This document shows positions 37,012 through 48,690 of a stretch of DNA of 64,000 nt, piece by piece (the stretch's first letter is position 1; each line of letters begins with the position of its first letter). Origin of the DNA: Deroplatys truncata (taxonomy: Eukaryota; Arthropoda; Insecta; Mantodea; Mantidae); the NCBI GenBank assembly GCA_030765065.1, contig CM060978.1:221731498-221795497 (forward strand), in the 5' to 3' direction. The notes under the pieces are model-generated. The model was given only the letters and a program-made list of their open reading frames with translations, had not been told where the DNA came from and did not search any database. A program made the position numbers and the translations under genes.

Positions 37012-37890
37012 TTACTTTCTCTACTACAGAGAGTAATAATTACAGTAATTAGAGGAAATACTGTATTCCACCCAAAAATTGGATAACGATATTCACTGAA
37101 AATACATGTTTTAACCACAAAAAATCACTTTTAGAAAAGGTCCATGTTTGTGTGCGTTGCGCGCGCGCGTGCGTGTGTTGTGTGTGTCTGTGAAGAGCAT
37201 AACTCTAAAACGAAACTCCAAATAAATATCAAACTTTATTTAAGTTCAGTGTTCTCCAAAGATACGACACAAAGAATTTTATAAAGAACCCACACCCCAA
37301 AATACCATTTAGATGTAGATGTAGATTTTCTCGAAAATGACTAACAATTTCGATTAAAATGCCACGTACTTAAGATATTTAAAACACAAATAAAATATAT
37401 ACCTCAAGGAAATGGTCTACAAAATTCTCTTCTTTTGGTAAGAATTTTATACAATTTTGTATAACAGGTCAACCAGAAGATATATACAAAATCTTACTAC
37501 AAAAATAATGTAAATCCCTTAAAAGCACACAATTTATTTCAAATAACTTTTTCTTGGCATAGCCATATCCGAGGTATCCGTTACTATTGGTTTGAATTTT
37601 CAGCACTTTTGTCAATTTTTAAAGTGCTGCCGCTATTCAGTTGTTTCTCACGGTGTCATGGAAAGAGTATGGAGTATTAAAGCCAGCATGTAGAAACATA
37701 TGACTATCGATTCTGCTTTCTATATTCCCCTTGTACCTACGACGCAATGTGTTCTGAGCTGTTTCTACTAATATTTATTTCGATTGACATGAAGTAGGTA
37801 TAAAAGTAAGCTTTCGTATGAATAGTTTATAATGCCTATATAAAAATAAACGAAAGTGCGTAGGGAAAGTCATGCAAACGCAATACGTCA
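37012..37890 (+). repeat. F1 repeat, old diverged full-length copy
   Basis: Begins TTACTTTCTCTACTACAGAG and has an extra ATTACAGTAATTAG insertion near the start and a mixed CG/TG tract at 37149-37187. It ends TAGGGAAAGTCATGCAAACGCAATACGTCA. Gene order and spacing follow the family but substitution is heavy, as in the 13.3 and 46.4 kb copies. Confidence 0.75.
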
Positions 37891-38566
37891 CCGCCTGACT
37901 ATCTGTTCTGACAGAACTTCCCGTTCTGTTCACCTCGCCTGCTTCTTTTTGCTAGCGAAGAATCTTCCAGCCCCAACGTTTTCTATTCCATTTACCTTTC
38001 TAATTTCTGATTTCTTTCTCCTTGTCTTGCGTGACTTTCTAAGAGAAGCGTTGTCGCTGAATATAATTACGCTGAAGTTGCTTCCGACTCGATATACGTT
38101 AGAGGTGTGTTGTCAGACGAAGAACTCCTAATGAGAACAACTTCGAAATTCTGCTTCATCATTTGATCTAGTGATATTAAATGCTAATGTCTTTTAAAGA
38201 AGCTTGATAGTTCAATACTTTTGGATTGCAAATCAAGTGTTATAATTAACTAATGACTTATTAATAATTAATAAAGAATCATTTTTCCTAAAGTCATTAA
38301 TATATGAATCTCTTAATGTCGGTATCTCATCTCATAACACTGAATCTAGAATCCCTTACTAAAGACGCCTTCACTACGTTAGTATATTCTTTGTACACAT
38401 ACCATAAAAATTAATAAACAAATATACCAATTGCTGTAAATGTTTCCTTATTGAATGACTCCTCTAAAAGCTTCACACAGGGAATACGTTTTCTCACCAC
38501 CATTTGCCAGAGTTCACCACACAATAAAAGATAAATTTTCAGAATTTCTGATTTAACTTTAGTTAG
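37891..38566. other. no gene recognised
   Basis: A 91-codon plus frame (37856-38131) overlaps the F1 end and has a hydrophobic middle, but no family is recognised. The rest is AT-rich. Confidence 0.4.
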
Positions 38567-38607
38567 GAAAAATCTAATACGTTATATTCACATGACTTTC
38601 TCTACCA
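38567..38607 (-). repeat. F1 terminal fragment, inverted
   Basis: AAAAATCTAATACGTTATAT followed by TCACATGACTTTCTCTACC is the last 40 bp of F1 read in reverse. It lies 13 bp before the start of the plus-strand copy that follows. Confidence 0.7.
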
Positions 38608-38619
38608 ACTACCGTCTTT

Positions 38620-39390
38620 TTACTTTCTCTACTACGTAGAGTAAGTAAGAGAAGCATCATTCCACCGAAAAATTCGTTATCGAGATTTCACAGGAAATAC
38701 ATGTTTTGAGGCCCCTTAATCCAAAAAAAGCATTTTTAGAAAAAGGTCCGTGTATGTGTCTGTGTGTATGCCTAGTGTCTCTGTTAACAGCATAACTCAA
38801 AAATTAAAAGTCCGACAAATACCAAAATTGTTATTTAGATTCAGTATCCTTTAAAAGTGCACGACGAAGACTTTTCAAGAAAATCTCTCCACTCCAGACT
38901 ACCCTTTATATGGATCATTTTTCGAACATTTTGATTTTCTCGTAAATGGCTCTAACGATTCCGATTTACATATCGTATACTTAAGATATTTTTATGTCAA
39001 ATAAAATGTGTATCTTGAATTTTCTGGGAATGTTCCCAAAGTCCTCTTCATTCTGTATGGCTTTTGCATAACCGATAAACCGTAAGAGATAGACAAACGT
39101 TATCTGCACAAAAAAAAATGTAGATCTCGTCAAAATACACAAATTACGTAATTTTTTTTGTCTAGTGAACCATTTCCAAAATATTTATTGTTATTTGTTT
39201 TAATTTTCCAATACTTGTACTTTTTCTCCAATGAGAATTCGTTATTTTTTTATTTTTATAATCTTTTTTTAATATCCTGGATAAGCAAAGAGAATGAAAT
39301 GATCCACAGGGCAAGCAGTTCTTAAAAGATTTGACTATCGCTTAAAGTCTACCATATTCCCCTGCACTTATAAGGAATTTAGCAATAACA
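38620..39390 (+). repeat. F1 repeat, first part of a copy split by a mariner element
   Basis: A typical F1 from TTACTTTCTCTACTACG to TAAGGAATTTAGCAATAACA, where the mariner element at 39393-40654 begins. The family resumes at 40657. Confidence 0.88.
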
Positions 39391-39392
39391 TA

Positions 39393-40654
39393 CAGGGTGA
39401 ATTATGAACCACTGACAAACATATTTCTTTAATTGCTTCAAAACGAGTTATGCTAGCGAAAACTTATTATACCTGAAATGCAGAGGAATTTTTGGAGATT
39501 ATTTACCTCTATAGCAAATGTTGAAAATGTCCTCCATCCTGCATAAGGCACAACTCAACACGTCGTTCCATGTCACTGGCCACTCTTTGTAAGACTCTGT
39601 TGTCAATAGCTTGAAACTCCTGTGTAATGTTGTGCTGCAGGTCGTCCAATGTCTGGGGACGTGTGGCATAAACCCTGTCTTTTAAGTAACCCCATAGAAA
39701 GAAGTCCGGCGATGTCAAATCCAGAGAACTCAGTGGCCACAGGTTCTGGGAAATTATCCGGCCGTCAAAGAAACTTTCAATTAGTGCCATTGACTTATTT
39801 AATTTTATGGCATGTAGCGTCGTCCTGCTGATAGTATCCTTGACTCGGCTCTACATCATCTAGTTGCTCAGCAAACTGCATGAAAGTCCGTCGATACTCG
39901 TAGTGTTCACATTGTTTAAAAAAAATTGGTCCCACTATTCTGTGTGCGGATATTGTGCACCAAACTCCGATTTTATCCGAGTGCATAGGTGCTTCATGAA
40001 TAACATGTGAATTTTCGCTGGCCCAATAGCGTGAGTTATTTGAGTTCACATAGCCGGATAAATGGAACCATGCTTCATCTGTGAAACATGTGATGGACAA
40101 TAGGTAGGATTTTACATAATGAACGGCTGAAATCAAAGACAATAATTCAGTCGTCTACCCTTATCTTGTTCCTGTAACTGATGGACAACTGTAATCCTAT
40201 AAGGCTTAGGCCTGCAATTTAAACACCTGTCTGTATCCAGCCTCCTGCGATAAACGCCTTAATGATTTTTGGGTGACTGATCCAGTTGTGCTCTTACGTC
40301 AACAACAACCGTGGGAATCCTAAATGAACGAGTTTTGCCTTCCGAACACCAAATTCTCTCTGGTATGCCCTTTGAGTAGCTGTAATTGAGCTCGTAATCC
40401 AATATAGCTTTACAAGAAGAGTCCTTCATTTAATGTGTACTCCATTTTCACGTTGACTAGAATAAAATCTCAAAAACAGTTGCTGACAATAAAACTAACA
40501 ATTACGAATAAAACATGAACATTTGCGCATCTAGTGACAGGCAACCGAAACCGCAGAACATTTGCTTAATTTGGTGCTAAAATTGGGGCATTGAATAAAT
40601 TTCGAAGAGAATAATTAAAGAAAGAAATGTGTCAGTTCTTCATAAATCAGCCTG
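39393..40654 (-). mobile_element. mariner-like element nested in F1
   Basis: The ends are inverted repeats: left CAGGGTGAATTATGAACC and right, read in reverse, CAGGCTGATTTATGAAG, both leading into ACTGACA. TA at 39391-39392 and 40655-40656 is the expected duplicated target. At 1262 bp it is full length for the superfamily. Since it splits F1, it arrived after that F1 copy. Confidence 0.9.
39509..40445 (-). pseudogene. mariner-type transposase, frameshifted
   Basis: The reading begins near 40445 (MEYTLNEG) and an HTH-like region follows in changing frames. The catalytic domain is clear: FTDEAWFHLSGYVNS carries the first aspartate, GYYQQDDATCHK the second, and LDLTSPDFFLWGYLKD the third acidic residue, an aspartate as in mariner-type DDD proteins. 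The end reads MERRVELCLMQDGGHFQHLL, a C-terminus typical of this insect group. A frameshift between about 39790 and 39800 separates the second and third catalytic segments, and more stops lie in the N-terminal part. It cannot make a functional enzyme. Confidence 0.85.
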
Positions 40655-40656
40655 TA

Positions 40657-40722
40657 GTTTCTGCAAATGTTTATCTCGATTAACATGAAGTAGGTGGAGA
40701 ATAAGGTTTTGTAAAAACAGGT
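40657..40722 (+). repeat. F1 repeat, distal part after the mariner insertion
   Basis: GTTTCTGCAAATGTTTATCT through ATAAGGTTTTGTAAAAACAG continues the F1 distal region interrupted at 39390. The last 40 bp of the family is replaced by a SINE. Confidence 0.8.
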
Positions 40723-40830
40723 TAGAAAGGTAGAATCAGACGACTGAAGAGATCAATGCTAGCCGGGATTTGAACCACGGATCTCCCGGTTTTCCTCCGG
40801 TTGCTCTAAGCACTGAGCTACCATGGCAAC
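40723..40830 (-). mobile_element. tRNA-derived SINE, family a
   Basis: On the minus strand: CCATGGTAGCTCAGTGCTTA, a good A-box and D-arm with GCTC/GAGC pairing, then ACCGG...CCGGG, then GTGGTTCAAATCCCGGC as B box. The body CATTG...CTTCAGTCGTCTGATTCTACC matches the copy at 13000-13100. The T stem pairs badly and there is no matching acceptor stem, so it is not called a tRNA gene. Confidence 0.6.
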
Positions 40831-40965
40831 ATGCCAACATGACATTAAATTCTGCAAGTGATTCGCATTTTTTCCGGTAAACCACAAGCAGATCTCAAAT
40901 TATATTATATTAAGATGACATGCGCCAATGGCGACTTATTGGAAATCATTAGTGTCATATTTCAG

Positions 40966-41250
40966 AAATTAAAAAATGACAAAAATGTTCCATATAAGTG
41001 GTAGTTTGGGGTGGGGAAATCCTTTTGAATTCTTTATATCGCATATTGGAAGATAATTAACTTAAATACAAAATGTTGTATTTATCCGTCATTTGTTTTT
41101 GAGTTATGCTATTCACACACACACACACATACAAAGTACATTTTTAGGGATCAGGGTGCCTCAAAACACGTGTTTCCGGTAAAATCACGACATTGAATTT
41201 TTGGGTGGAATACAATCCTTCTGTAAATACGAAGTAGAAAAAATAAAAGG
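40966..41250 (-). repeat. F1 repeat, 5' fragment
   Basis: On the minus strand the family start is degraded (TTTTTTCTACTTCG), followed by the GGGTGGAATACA-type block in reverse, a CA tract at 41116-41129 and the AAATCCTTTTGAATTC region. It lacks the distal two thirds. Confidence 0.7.
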
Positions 41251-41942
41251 AATCGAAAGCACCTACATTCGTATTTCCCTGCACTGTGAAAATGATTTGC
41301 ATATTAAACCTTGATCATATAGGGAGCGTGAAATCGATTTAAGTCCAGTGGCTTGCACCAATATGAGGTTTACCCATGTTTGTTTACTTCTACACTTCCA
41401 TTTACGATGCATTATCCACATATTTACTCAGCTCTGGGGTCACATTCATTTCCATCAAATGTTTCGGCTAATAGAAACGTTAAAGTTGATAAACTGATAT
41501 CCCAGCTTGCTGAGCGGAAGATAAATGAAACGCTCAAAATGAATGCAAACCTACATTAACAATGCAGATAGTGTCTCGCGGAACACGATTTTTCGTTTTT
41601 CTGTGACACGTCATTCGTGTTTTCCTCCTCCACGTTTTCCATAATGCGCGAGAATTCAAACTGAAAGTCTCGCAAAGTATACTGTAACATGAAAATACAA
41701 AAAGGAAAGAGGAATGAAGTATAAAAGACAGAAAAGCGGGAGCTTAGAGAATTCAATATTACTTAGGGAAGGCCATGTAAGTATGAAAGTAGCTTTTATT
41801 GCGGTGCAGGGGCTCATGATGTCAAGAAATCTTTAATTTTAAGCTAATGCTGAATACAGGGCAGAATGAATGTAGATGTTCACCTGTGTAACGGAAATTG
41901 ATCGAGGCACGGTTAATCCAAAAGCCTAAACAAAACAAAAAG
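41251..41942. other. no gene recognised
   Basis: Frames of 66-68 codons without domains. Confidence 0.4.
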
Positions 41943-41963
41943 GTAATAATAATAATAATGATG

Positions 41964-42016
<53 letters not shown>
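41943..42016. repeat. (AAT)n microsatellite
   Basis: About 24 AAT units with two GAT interruptions. The poly-isoleucine minus frame across it is an artefact. Confidence 0.95.
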
Positions 42017-42365
42017 TGATAAAATAAGCAGCAAAGTTTAAAAATAATAATTCAAAGGATCAGTTGAAATTAAATAGAGTATAAGCAGTATATAGCACGT
42101 AAAATATAATATGTAACATTTCAAATAATTCAGTCATTGAAATATAACTGGCGCAAAACTTCTGGAATCGTGACCGAGATTGCCACCCCAGCTGCCGAGC
42201 CTAGGAATGGTTTATGTTTAGCTTAATCAATGAAAGCGATATAATACCTTTGCTTACTCACAGTGCGTAACACATACAGTCTGCATAGAAAGTGTCAGCA
42301 TCTTGTAATTTCAAAGAGATCAGTACGTAAATAGTGTTTATTTTATATTTGTGATATTTATAACC

Positions 42366-43864
42366 ATGGCTCCTACGTTTTCAAAGTTAAATGGTAAGGT
42401 ATTACGTATTCAAAGCAGGGAAATAATTGCAAATGTCCTCGACTTCATGAAGCAAGAAGCAGAGATGAAGGAAGAAAATATATGTTCCACAAAAGCCTTA
42501 AGAGAGTGAAAGAAAGTGTAGCCAAAGCAACTGGTGTTTCACTGAGTTCCGTTTCCAGATTTCTCAAAGACAAGAAAAACCATATGGATGAAAGAGTACC
42601 ATTTGACACACCTGTGAAGAAACATAAGGTCCCTAAACGTATTACAGAAATAGACGATTTTGACAAATGCGTCATTCGGTGCACGATTCACAATTTCTAT
42701 GTGGAAGAAAAAACTGTGCCAACAATAAGCAGATTGCTCATCAATCTGAAAGATGTTATAAATGTTCAAGGTGGTACTACAAGTCTCAAATCCCGGCCAT
42801 GGCACTGAATTTTGCAGTCTGATACTAACTTTCCAAATGACTATAATTTTATATGTACTTATATCAGTATAAATTTTCAAGATGCTGCTACAAATCTCAG
42901 AAAAATTATAAAAGATTTAGGGTTTAAGTGGAAGAAAACGAAACAAAATAGAGTTCTAATAGAAAAGCACGACATACGATCTCAGCTGGAAGAGTACCTT
43001 ACTCAGAGGTACAAATTAGAGGGTCAAACTATAGTGTATGAAGATGAGTCGTACATACACAGCAGTCATACATCTAAAAGTTGAAGTGACGATAGCGAAT
43101 TAGATTTTCAGGCACCTGTTGCCAAAGGGCAAATACTTATTATCGTTCATGCTGTTCGTTCCAAATGCCCTTCTTTTACAAGTCGCAACAAAAAACAGGA
43201 GATTTTCATCAAGAAGTGAATACAGAAAATTACATGAAGTGAATCAACACCATGTTGATACCTAATATGCCTGCTGGGTCTATTCTGGTTATCGACAATG
43301 CTTCCCAATGTGGCAACACTCAAACTGACAAACAACCTACCTCATATTCCTTCAAAGAAGAAATAAAAACCTGGTTGCTTAGGCATAATATAGCTTTTGA
43401 TGAAAGCATGAGTAAAACAAATATAACTTAGTTAAAGCCGACAAATCCCTTCAGAAGTCATAACTCATTATATTTGGCCAGATATTAATACAACATCGCC
43501 ATAATGTACTTAGACTGCCACCGTCTCACCCAAATCTAAACCCAATCGAATTAATCTGGGCTGATGTCAAAAACTAGTGGCCTACAGAAACATCACTTTT
43601 AAACTAAAAGATGTGGAGCAGTTATGTTGCCAGCGATTTGCAGAAATTGGAAGGCCAGAATGGGAAAATGTATATCGACATGTTGAATAAATTGAGAATC
43701 ATTATTTCAAAAATACGGAATTGCAGAAAATCAATTAGAAAAAATTCTCATCCAGGACAATGGTGCAGAAAGTAGCGACAGCAGTGATGGCGGCAATGAT
43801 GTGAGTGATTCCGCAGAAGAGCAAGGGCTGTCAGGCGTGGAAGAACTGGAGGCAGATGGTTGAC
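42366..43864 (+). pseudogene. decayed IS630/Tc1-type DDE transposase
   Basis: The start MAPTFSKLNGKVLRIQSRE and the HTH region VKESVAKATGVSLSSVSRFL match an insect family of IS630/Tc1-related proteins as I know it. A frameshift lies near 42490. The catalytic segments are readable: IVYEDESYIHSSHT (first D, about 43036), VIDNASQ (second D, about 43289) and NPIELIWADVKN (third E, about 43542). Damage includes a Trp-to-stop change after HTSKS (43082), a shift around 43200, stops after SKTNIT and after VKN, and the frame shift near 42771-42881. The tail is acidic (SSDSSDGGNDVSDSAEE) and ends at 43864. No terminal inverted repeats or TA duplication were found, so it may be an old transposon or a decayed domesticated copy. 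Confidence 0.75.
42771..42881 (+). other. intron-like 111-bp segment inside the DDE pseudogene
   Basis: The frame breaks here. The segment begins GTGGTACTAC and ends TTTTCAAG, obeying GT-AG, and removing it restores the reading frame (VINVQ to DAATNLRKII). The sequence before and at the break (ATGTTCAAGGTGGTACTACA) is echoed at the far side (TTTTCAAGATGCTGCTACA), so it could also be an imperfect duplication of about 25 bp flanking an insertion. Confidence 0.35.
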
Positions 43865-46095
43865 AGTGCTTTTATATTAAGGGCATTTTACAGCGGTGGA
43901 TTTAAATATACTGCATATAACTATAAGTTTATCGTGTAGTGCAGTGCATAACCGGTGTGCGGATATTTGACAATGACTGTCCCACGCACTCCTGCAGCAT
44001 GCAGACGACTGGTCACCTCCTGATCTGGTGTAACTCGCTTCATAGCTGTCGTTAAGATTTTCACGTGTCTAGAACTGTTGTACCAGTTATAACACACATG
44101 TAAAACAAAATCTCAATAAGAGAAGGTAAAAATAATATTAGGAGCGGTTTAAATAAATGTATAGATAAAACATATTGTAAACTAAGTAATACAAATAAGT
44201 GAAAGACTCCACAACGCGAGCGTACAGCAAAATAGTAGACGAAGAAAATCAACAAGAGAGAAGAGACGCCGTTATAACTTCATGAGCAACAGACGCGTGA
44301 ACTTCAAAGAAGAGATATATTGTAGAAGAGAGAAACAGTGTATTTATATTGCGTGAGATAGAGCGCTGATGCCGTGGGGTCATTATAGATATGTGAGAAT
44401 CCCGTGGGGGATATACAAATAGCGATAAGGCGTAGAGGAATTATCTCCACGTCGAGAAGTACCTCAACTTGATCTTCCATGAGGCAGGTTAAGACTTTAT
44501 ATATCCCCGCCAATAGTGAGAAATATGTAAAAGTAAAGTAATTAAATATAAAGAATACGGTTTATCAACAAATACATTGAAGTTAAAAACCGGAACATAG
44601 TAAATGGCAATTATTCTTACGATTTTGTTGAAAAAAAAAAGAAATTGTAAGTAAATTTGTGAACTATTTTATTACAGTATTAAATTAAATTTTGAAATAA
44701 TATAAGATTCATAATGTGTGGAAGGAAAATTGTAAAATAAAAGTGTCTCAAGGCTAAAACAGAGGAAAAACAGCGTATACTAATTCAATAAATGGTCATT
44801 AATACTGAAATGAGCATTATCATTTCAGCAGAGCATTTACAACCCTGAGAATTTCTGGATGTCACATCAATATTAATATTATACGAACTGCTCACGAGAA
44901 ACTGTTCACCTGTAAGCTCGTCGAAAGGGGAAAAAAGCTATGTAACAACCTCTTCTCTGTCTCTAAGCATTTTTCTAAAAATAAGCAATTTGTAATGGAA
45001 TATGATAACGCCATAGTAGTGAGGCCACAGGCTTAACGGAGAGCCTATCTTACGGTAGGGCATGGAAGAAATTGCAGGCGAATGTTGATAATACTACTCG
45101 AGAAATAGCCAAGCATCTCGGTCAGCGTCTTGTCTGCTAATACAATACTCGATAAATCAACGAAGAAAGCATAAGCTTACTGTTATCGCACAGAACCTGA
45201 ATTGTAAATATTACGATTCATAGGTATATTTTCCCATTTAATTGTCTAGAAGTACAGCTTGGGAACAGGAAGTCTAGCGGGTAGAACCGTTTGCATTTTT
45301 ACCTTACGTAGATGACTAAATAAACACACCAATACGTGCGGTAATACCAACTGTTCAGGTATGATATTAACAGCATGGAAATAAAGTAAAACAAAGATGT
45401 GTATTATAATGAAGTTTATTCTTAATCATTTTTGAAAATGCAGACATTATTAACATTTTCGTCTGTCCGCACGTGTTTGTTAAGAAAACGGTAGTATATA
45501 GTGGTTATTGTGGTGTAGCTTTCACTTACTTTGCCCTGGGTCGCCCATTATTTCTTGCAATTAAATTCCACTGTTCAGTAGAGTCATTAACAAAGGCAGT
45601 TTGTACAAGCTGCGAAAAATCGGCACATTGAGATTAAGTCATTGCGGTTGTAATCGCTCCAGTAAATGCTATCTCTAACCAATAGAGTGCGTCAACAGCA
45701 ACTTGTTCAATGAACATCTAGGATACCTGCCATCTACACATACAGACCCAAATTATTTTAGTCTGCTTCAAGTATAGATGGCAGCACAGATTGATTTATC
45801 CATTTTGTTTGGGAAAAGAAACAAAAATAGTCAAATGCAAAAGTAAAATATAAAGAAAATAAACGTTGCATTTTCTAAATAATAATTTGCACAGAAACTC
45901 ACTAATTATATGCTTCCAACTTTGGTGATTTTATTAATTGATACGCTAAGGCAAAACACGGTGCGTGTTAAAACTTATTACATGAAATATAAATATAAGG
46001 TTAATAACCGCGGCTGTCATCACCTGTATATTCACCAAGAATTTTTCTACAGGACTGGACAACTGAGTGAGTCCGATCCAGGATCAATCGATGAA
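43865..46095. other. no gene recognised
   Basis: Frames reach 69 codons. 44304-44513 (minus) is slightly GC-richer and unassigned. A-runs occur near 44630. Nothing else is recognised. Confidence 0.4.
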
Positions 46096-46380
46096 TTATA
46101 TTATACTCAGGGTCCTTATAAGGGGTGTAAGGACCGCCCCTTGGAGGGGGGGAGTTCCCGGCCGGTCTGTCCAGCTGCCGCGGCGTCTCAATCTGGAAAG
46201 TGTAGGGACCCTGTCAATGAGGATGGAACCGGCCGGGAAGGATCCGGGGCGCTGATCACGTTCTACTTACACTCCCTTACTGCCCCTCACCAATGACGCC
46301 TATGGGCCAAGGTGGGGGATGCAGTGGCCGGTGCGGTACGCCTTGGCTCTGGGCTGGTGCGCCATGGGTTTGGTTTCTGA
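46096..46380. repeat. GC-rich patch, probable retroelement fragment
   Basis: A sharp GC island in AT-rich DNA. Positions 46172-46206 resemble 48-82 at the window start. Open frames exist on both strands because stops are rare in GC-rich DNA, but no domain is recognised. It ends just before an F1 copy. Confidence 0.35.
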
Positions 46381-46425
46381 GATAAAAAAATGACCTACAG
46401 GAATGCAGAATGTAACACAATTTAT

Positions 46426-47186
46426 TTACTTTCTCTACCACGTACCTACATTGTAGGTAGAGAAGATATTGCACTCCACGCAAAAATTTGATACCGAGAG
46501 TTCACCGGGAATTTATGTTTTGAGGCCCCTCGAACAAAGAAAAATTATGAAAAGGTCCTTGCGCGTCTATGTCTGTGAAGAGCGTAACTCAAAAACGAAA
46601 AGTTGGATAAATATTAGGTTCAGTACCGTCCAGTACCGTTCAGTACCGTCCTTTTTATTTTTTTAAAAATGGCTCTTAAGTTTTTTATTAAAATGCTGTA
46701 TATTAAATATATTTGATGATAAATAAAATGTATATATTGATTTTTTGGGGAATAGCCTGTGAAGTCCTCTTCATTCGGAAGGAACTTTGTATATCCTGTC
46801 CATCCTGTATATAACTAATAAACGTTAAACGAAAACGTACCTCACAAAAAATGTAGATATCTTTAAAACAGTTTCAAATAACTTTTTTGTGGCATCAGCC
46901 ATTTCCGAGATATCCGTTATTAATGGTTCGATTTATTCAATACTTGTTATTCTTTATAAGTCCCGTCGATTTTCAGTTGATTCTCGCGATTGCAAGAAAA
47001 CAGTATGAAATAATAAGACCAGCATATAGCGTCTAGTTCTTAAACATTTAACATAATGCTATTTCTGTTTATCTCGATTAAAATGAAGGACATATAAAAA
47101 TAAACCTTCGTAAAAATAATTTTTATACTCAGTAATAAACGTCAGAGAGCAGAGAAAGTTATGTGAATGTAATACATCAGATTTTT
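46426..47186 (+). repeat. F1 repeat, diverged copy
   Basis: A start with an enlarged palindrome (CTACCACGTACCTACATTGTAGGTAG) gives way to TTGATACCGAGAG, a shortened region lacking the TG tract, a small triplication of CAGTACCGTC (46624-46650), and the end AGAGAAAGTTATGTGAATGTAATACATCAGATTTTT. It belongs with the older copies. Confidence 0.8.
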
Positions 47187-47194
47187 CTTAAAAC

Positions 47195-48370
47195 TTTCCT
47201 AGCTTTTGCAGATCTCCTACAGCCTAATGTACAGTCAATTTCCCCATTGGTCTTCTTTAGCAGATTTAACTATCCTCTCTACCCTCTTCTTAGAACTCCT
47301 ATACTCTTCCAAATTTAACTATTTGATTCAACCATCTTTGGTTAAGCCTTTCTCTTCTTTAATCATTTCTAATACCTCCGCAGTTAACCATTTTGTTTTT
47401 CCTGTATTTTTCTTCTCCCTTCCTAAAGCCTTCTCCGTTGCACCCATAACGGAGCGCTTCAGATATCCATACAACTCTTCAGCACTCCAATTCTCATTCA
47501 TATCCATTAGTTCCTTTGTGAGCCTTTGCTGCTATAAATAATTTACACTACTTTCCTGTATTGGGCTATCTAGGACAGTAACTTAACCAGCCATTTCTTT
47601 TTCTAAATTTAATTTAGCACTTATGGGAAAAGCCACGTTTGCACTAACAACATTCTACTCCTCTCTTAACCTTAACATCCTGTATCTTAATTAGTTATAC
47701 AGTAGTTATATTAGACTTTTGCTTCCTAGACAGTTCCGCCCACATTATTTGTCAACATCTTTATGTTTAAATTTGCTGTTCATTATTATACAATAATGTC
47801 ATTTACAAAACTCTGTCAATCTGTTGCCATTAACATTTATCGTGTCTTCTCCCCATTGAACTATCACATCATTTATTTTTCTTCCAATTCTTTCGTTAAA
47901 GTCACTCATTATTAGCATGGCATTACCACTCGGATATTCATCTACCACTTCTCCTAAATCCTTCTTCTCTGCCGTACTGTCATTGCTAGAGCCACAGGCA
48001 CAGTAACAAGCATAGACATCGTTATCCTTATTAGCCTCTCGTATATTTCCTTCCAGCTAATGATTTCTTGTTTCCATTTCTTTCTTTTAGGAACAGATAT
48101 CCCTGATTTGGCTCTATGTTATCCACTCCTGTCCATACATGAATATAATCTCCTATCACTCCTTGCCCTCGGCCTTTATTTTTGTTTCGTCAATACCATA
48201 ACATCTATTCCCAATGTCTCAACAGCCTTAATTACTTCTATAATATTATTGGTTATTTCTTGTACATCCCACGTTCCAAAAACCAAAGTCGGTTTTCGCT
48301 GCCAGAGTCCATATTTATTTATCTGCCCGGCTCTATCTTGTTTGGGAAACGTAACAATTTATATTGTAAT
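47195..48370 (-). pseudogene. LINE ORF2 endonuclease region, decayed
   Basis: On the minus strand the order of motifs fits the apurinic-like endonuclease of a non-LTR retrotransposon: TWDVQEI (48277-48258, start of the domain), VMVLTKQK (about 48210, where E-T-K is usual), and SDFNERIG (about 47908, the G-D-F-N motif with S for G). Further on comes a linker with LTKELMDMNENWSAEELYG, RSVMGATEKALG and TKWLTAEVLEMIKEEKG (about 47390-47340), like the region before reverse transcriptase. Multiple stops and frameshifts are present, and the reverse transcriptase is absent because the sequence ends at the F1 copy. Dead. Confidence 0.7.
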
Positions 48371-48568
48371 GAGACTGGGTTGCTAGTCCTGCGCTCAACC
48401 CTCAACTTGGAGGACCAGGATTTTCTTTCAGGGTTTACTCCCTTAGCCTTTGTAGCGCCAACTACACTACTTTCATGGTATCTCCCTTTTTAAAAAAATA
48501 AACAGTTTCCTTGTTGTACACAGTTTATGCTACTGTGTTTCACTGTTTTCATACCGCTTATTTCCGCA

Positions 48569-48690
48569 ACACACATACATACACAAACACCCATGCCCGT
48601 GGTGGGACTCGAACCCGCGACCCTCAGGTTGGCGGAGCGCCGGAGCAACCACTCCAGCGACCACGGCTACGAGGCCGGCATCCCTTAGCT
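48569..48690 (-). mobile_element. tRNA-derived SINE, family b
   Basis: On the minus strand: GTGGTCGCTGGAGTGGTTGC (A-box-like), then CGCGGGTTCGAGTCCCACC (B box), then a CA/TG-rich tail to 48569. The GC-rich head stands out from its surroundings. The cloverleaf does not close as a functional tRNA. Confidence 0.6.

Noticed and set aside
40769..40836. A tRNA gene on the minus strand
   Set aside because: A and B boxes and a D arm are present, but the T stem has mismatches, there is no matching acceptor stem, and the same head occurs with a shared body at 13.0 kb. It is a SINE.
48060..48493. Plus-strand frames of 103-108 codons with hydrophobic stretches
   Set aside because: They are antisense to the LINE endonuclease remnant, whose motifs lie on the minus strand.
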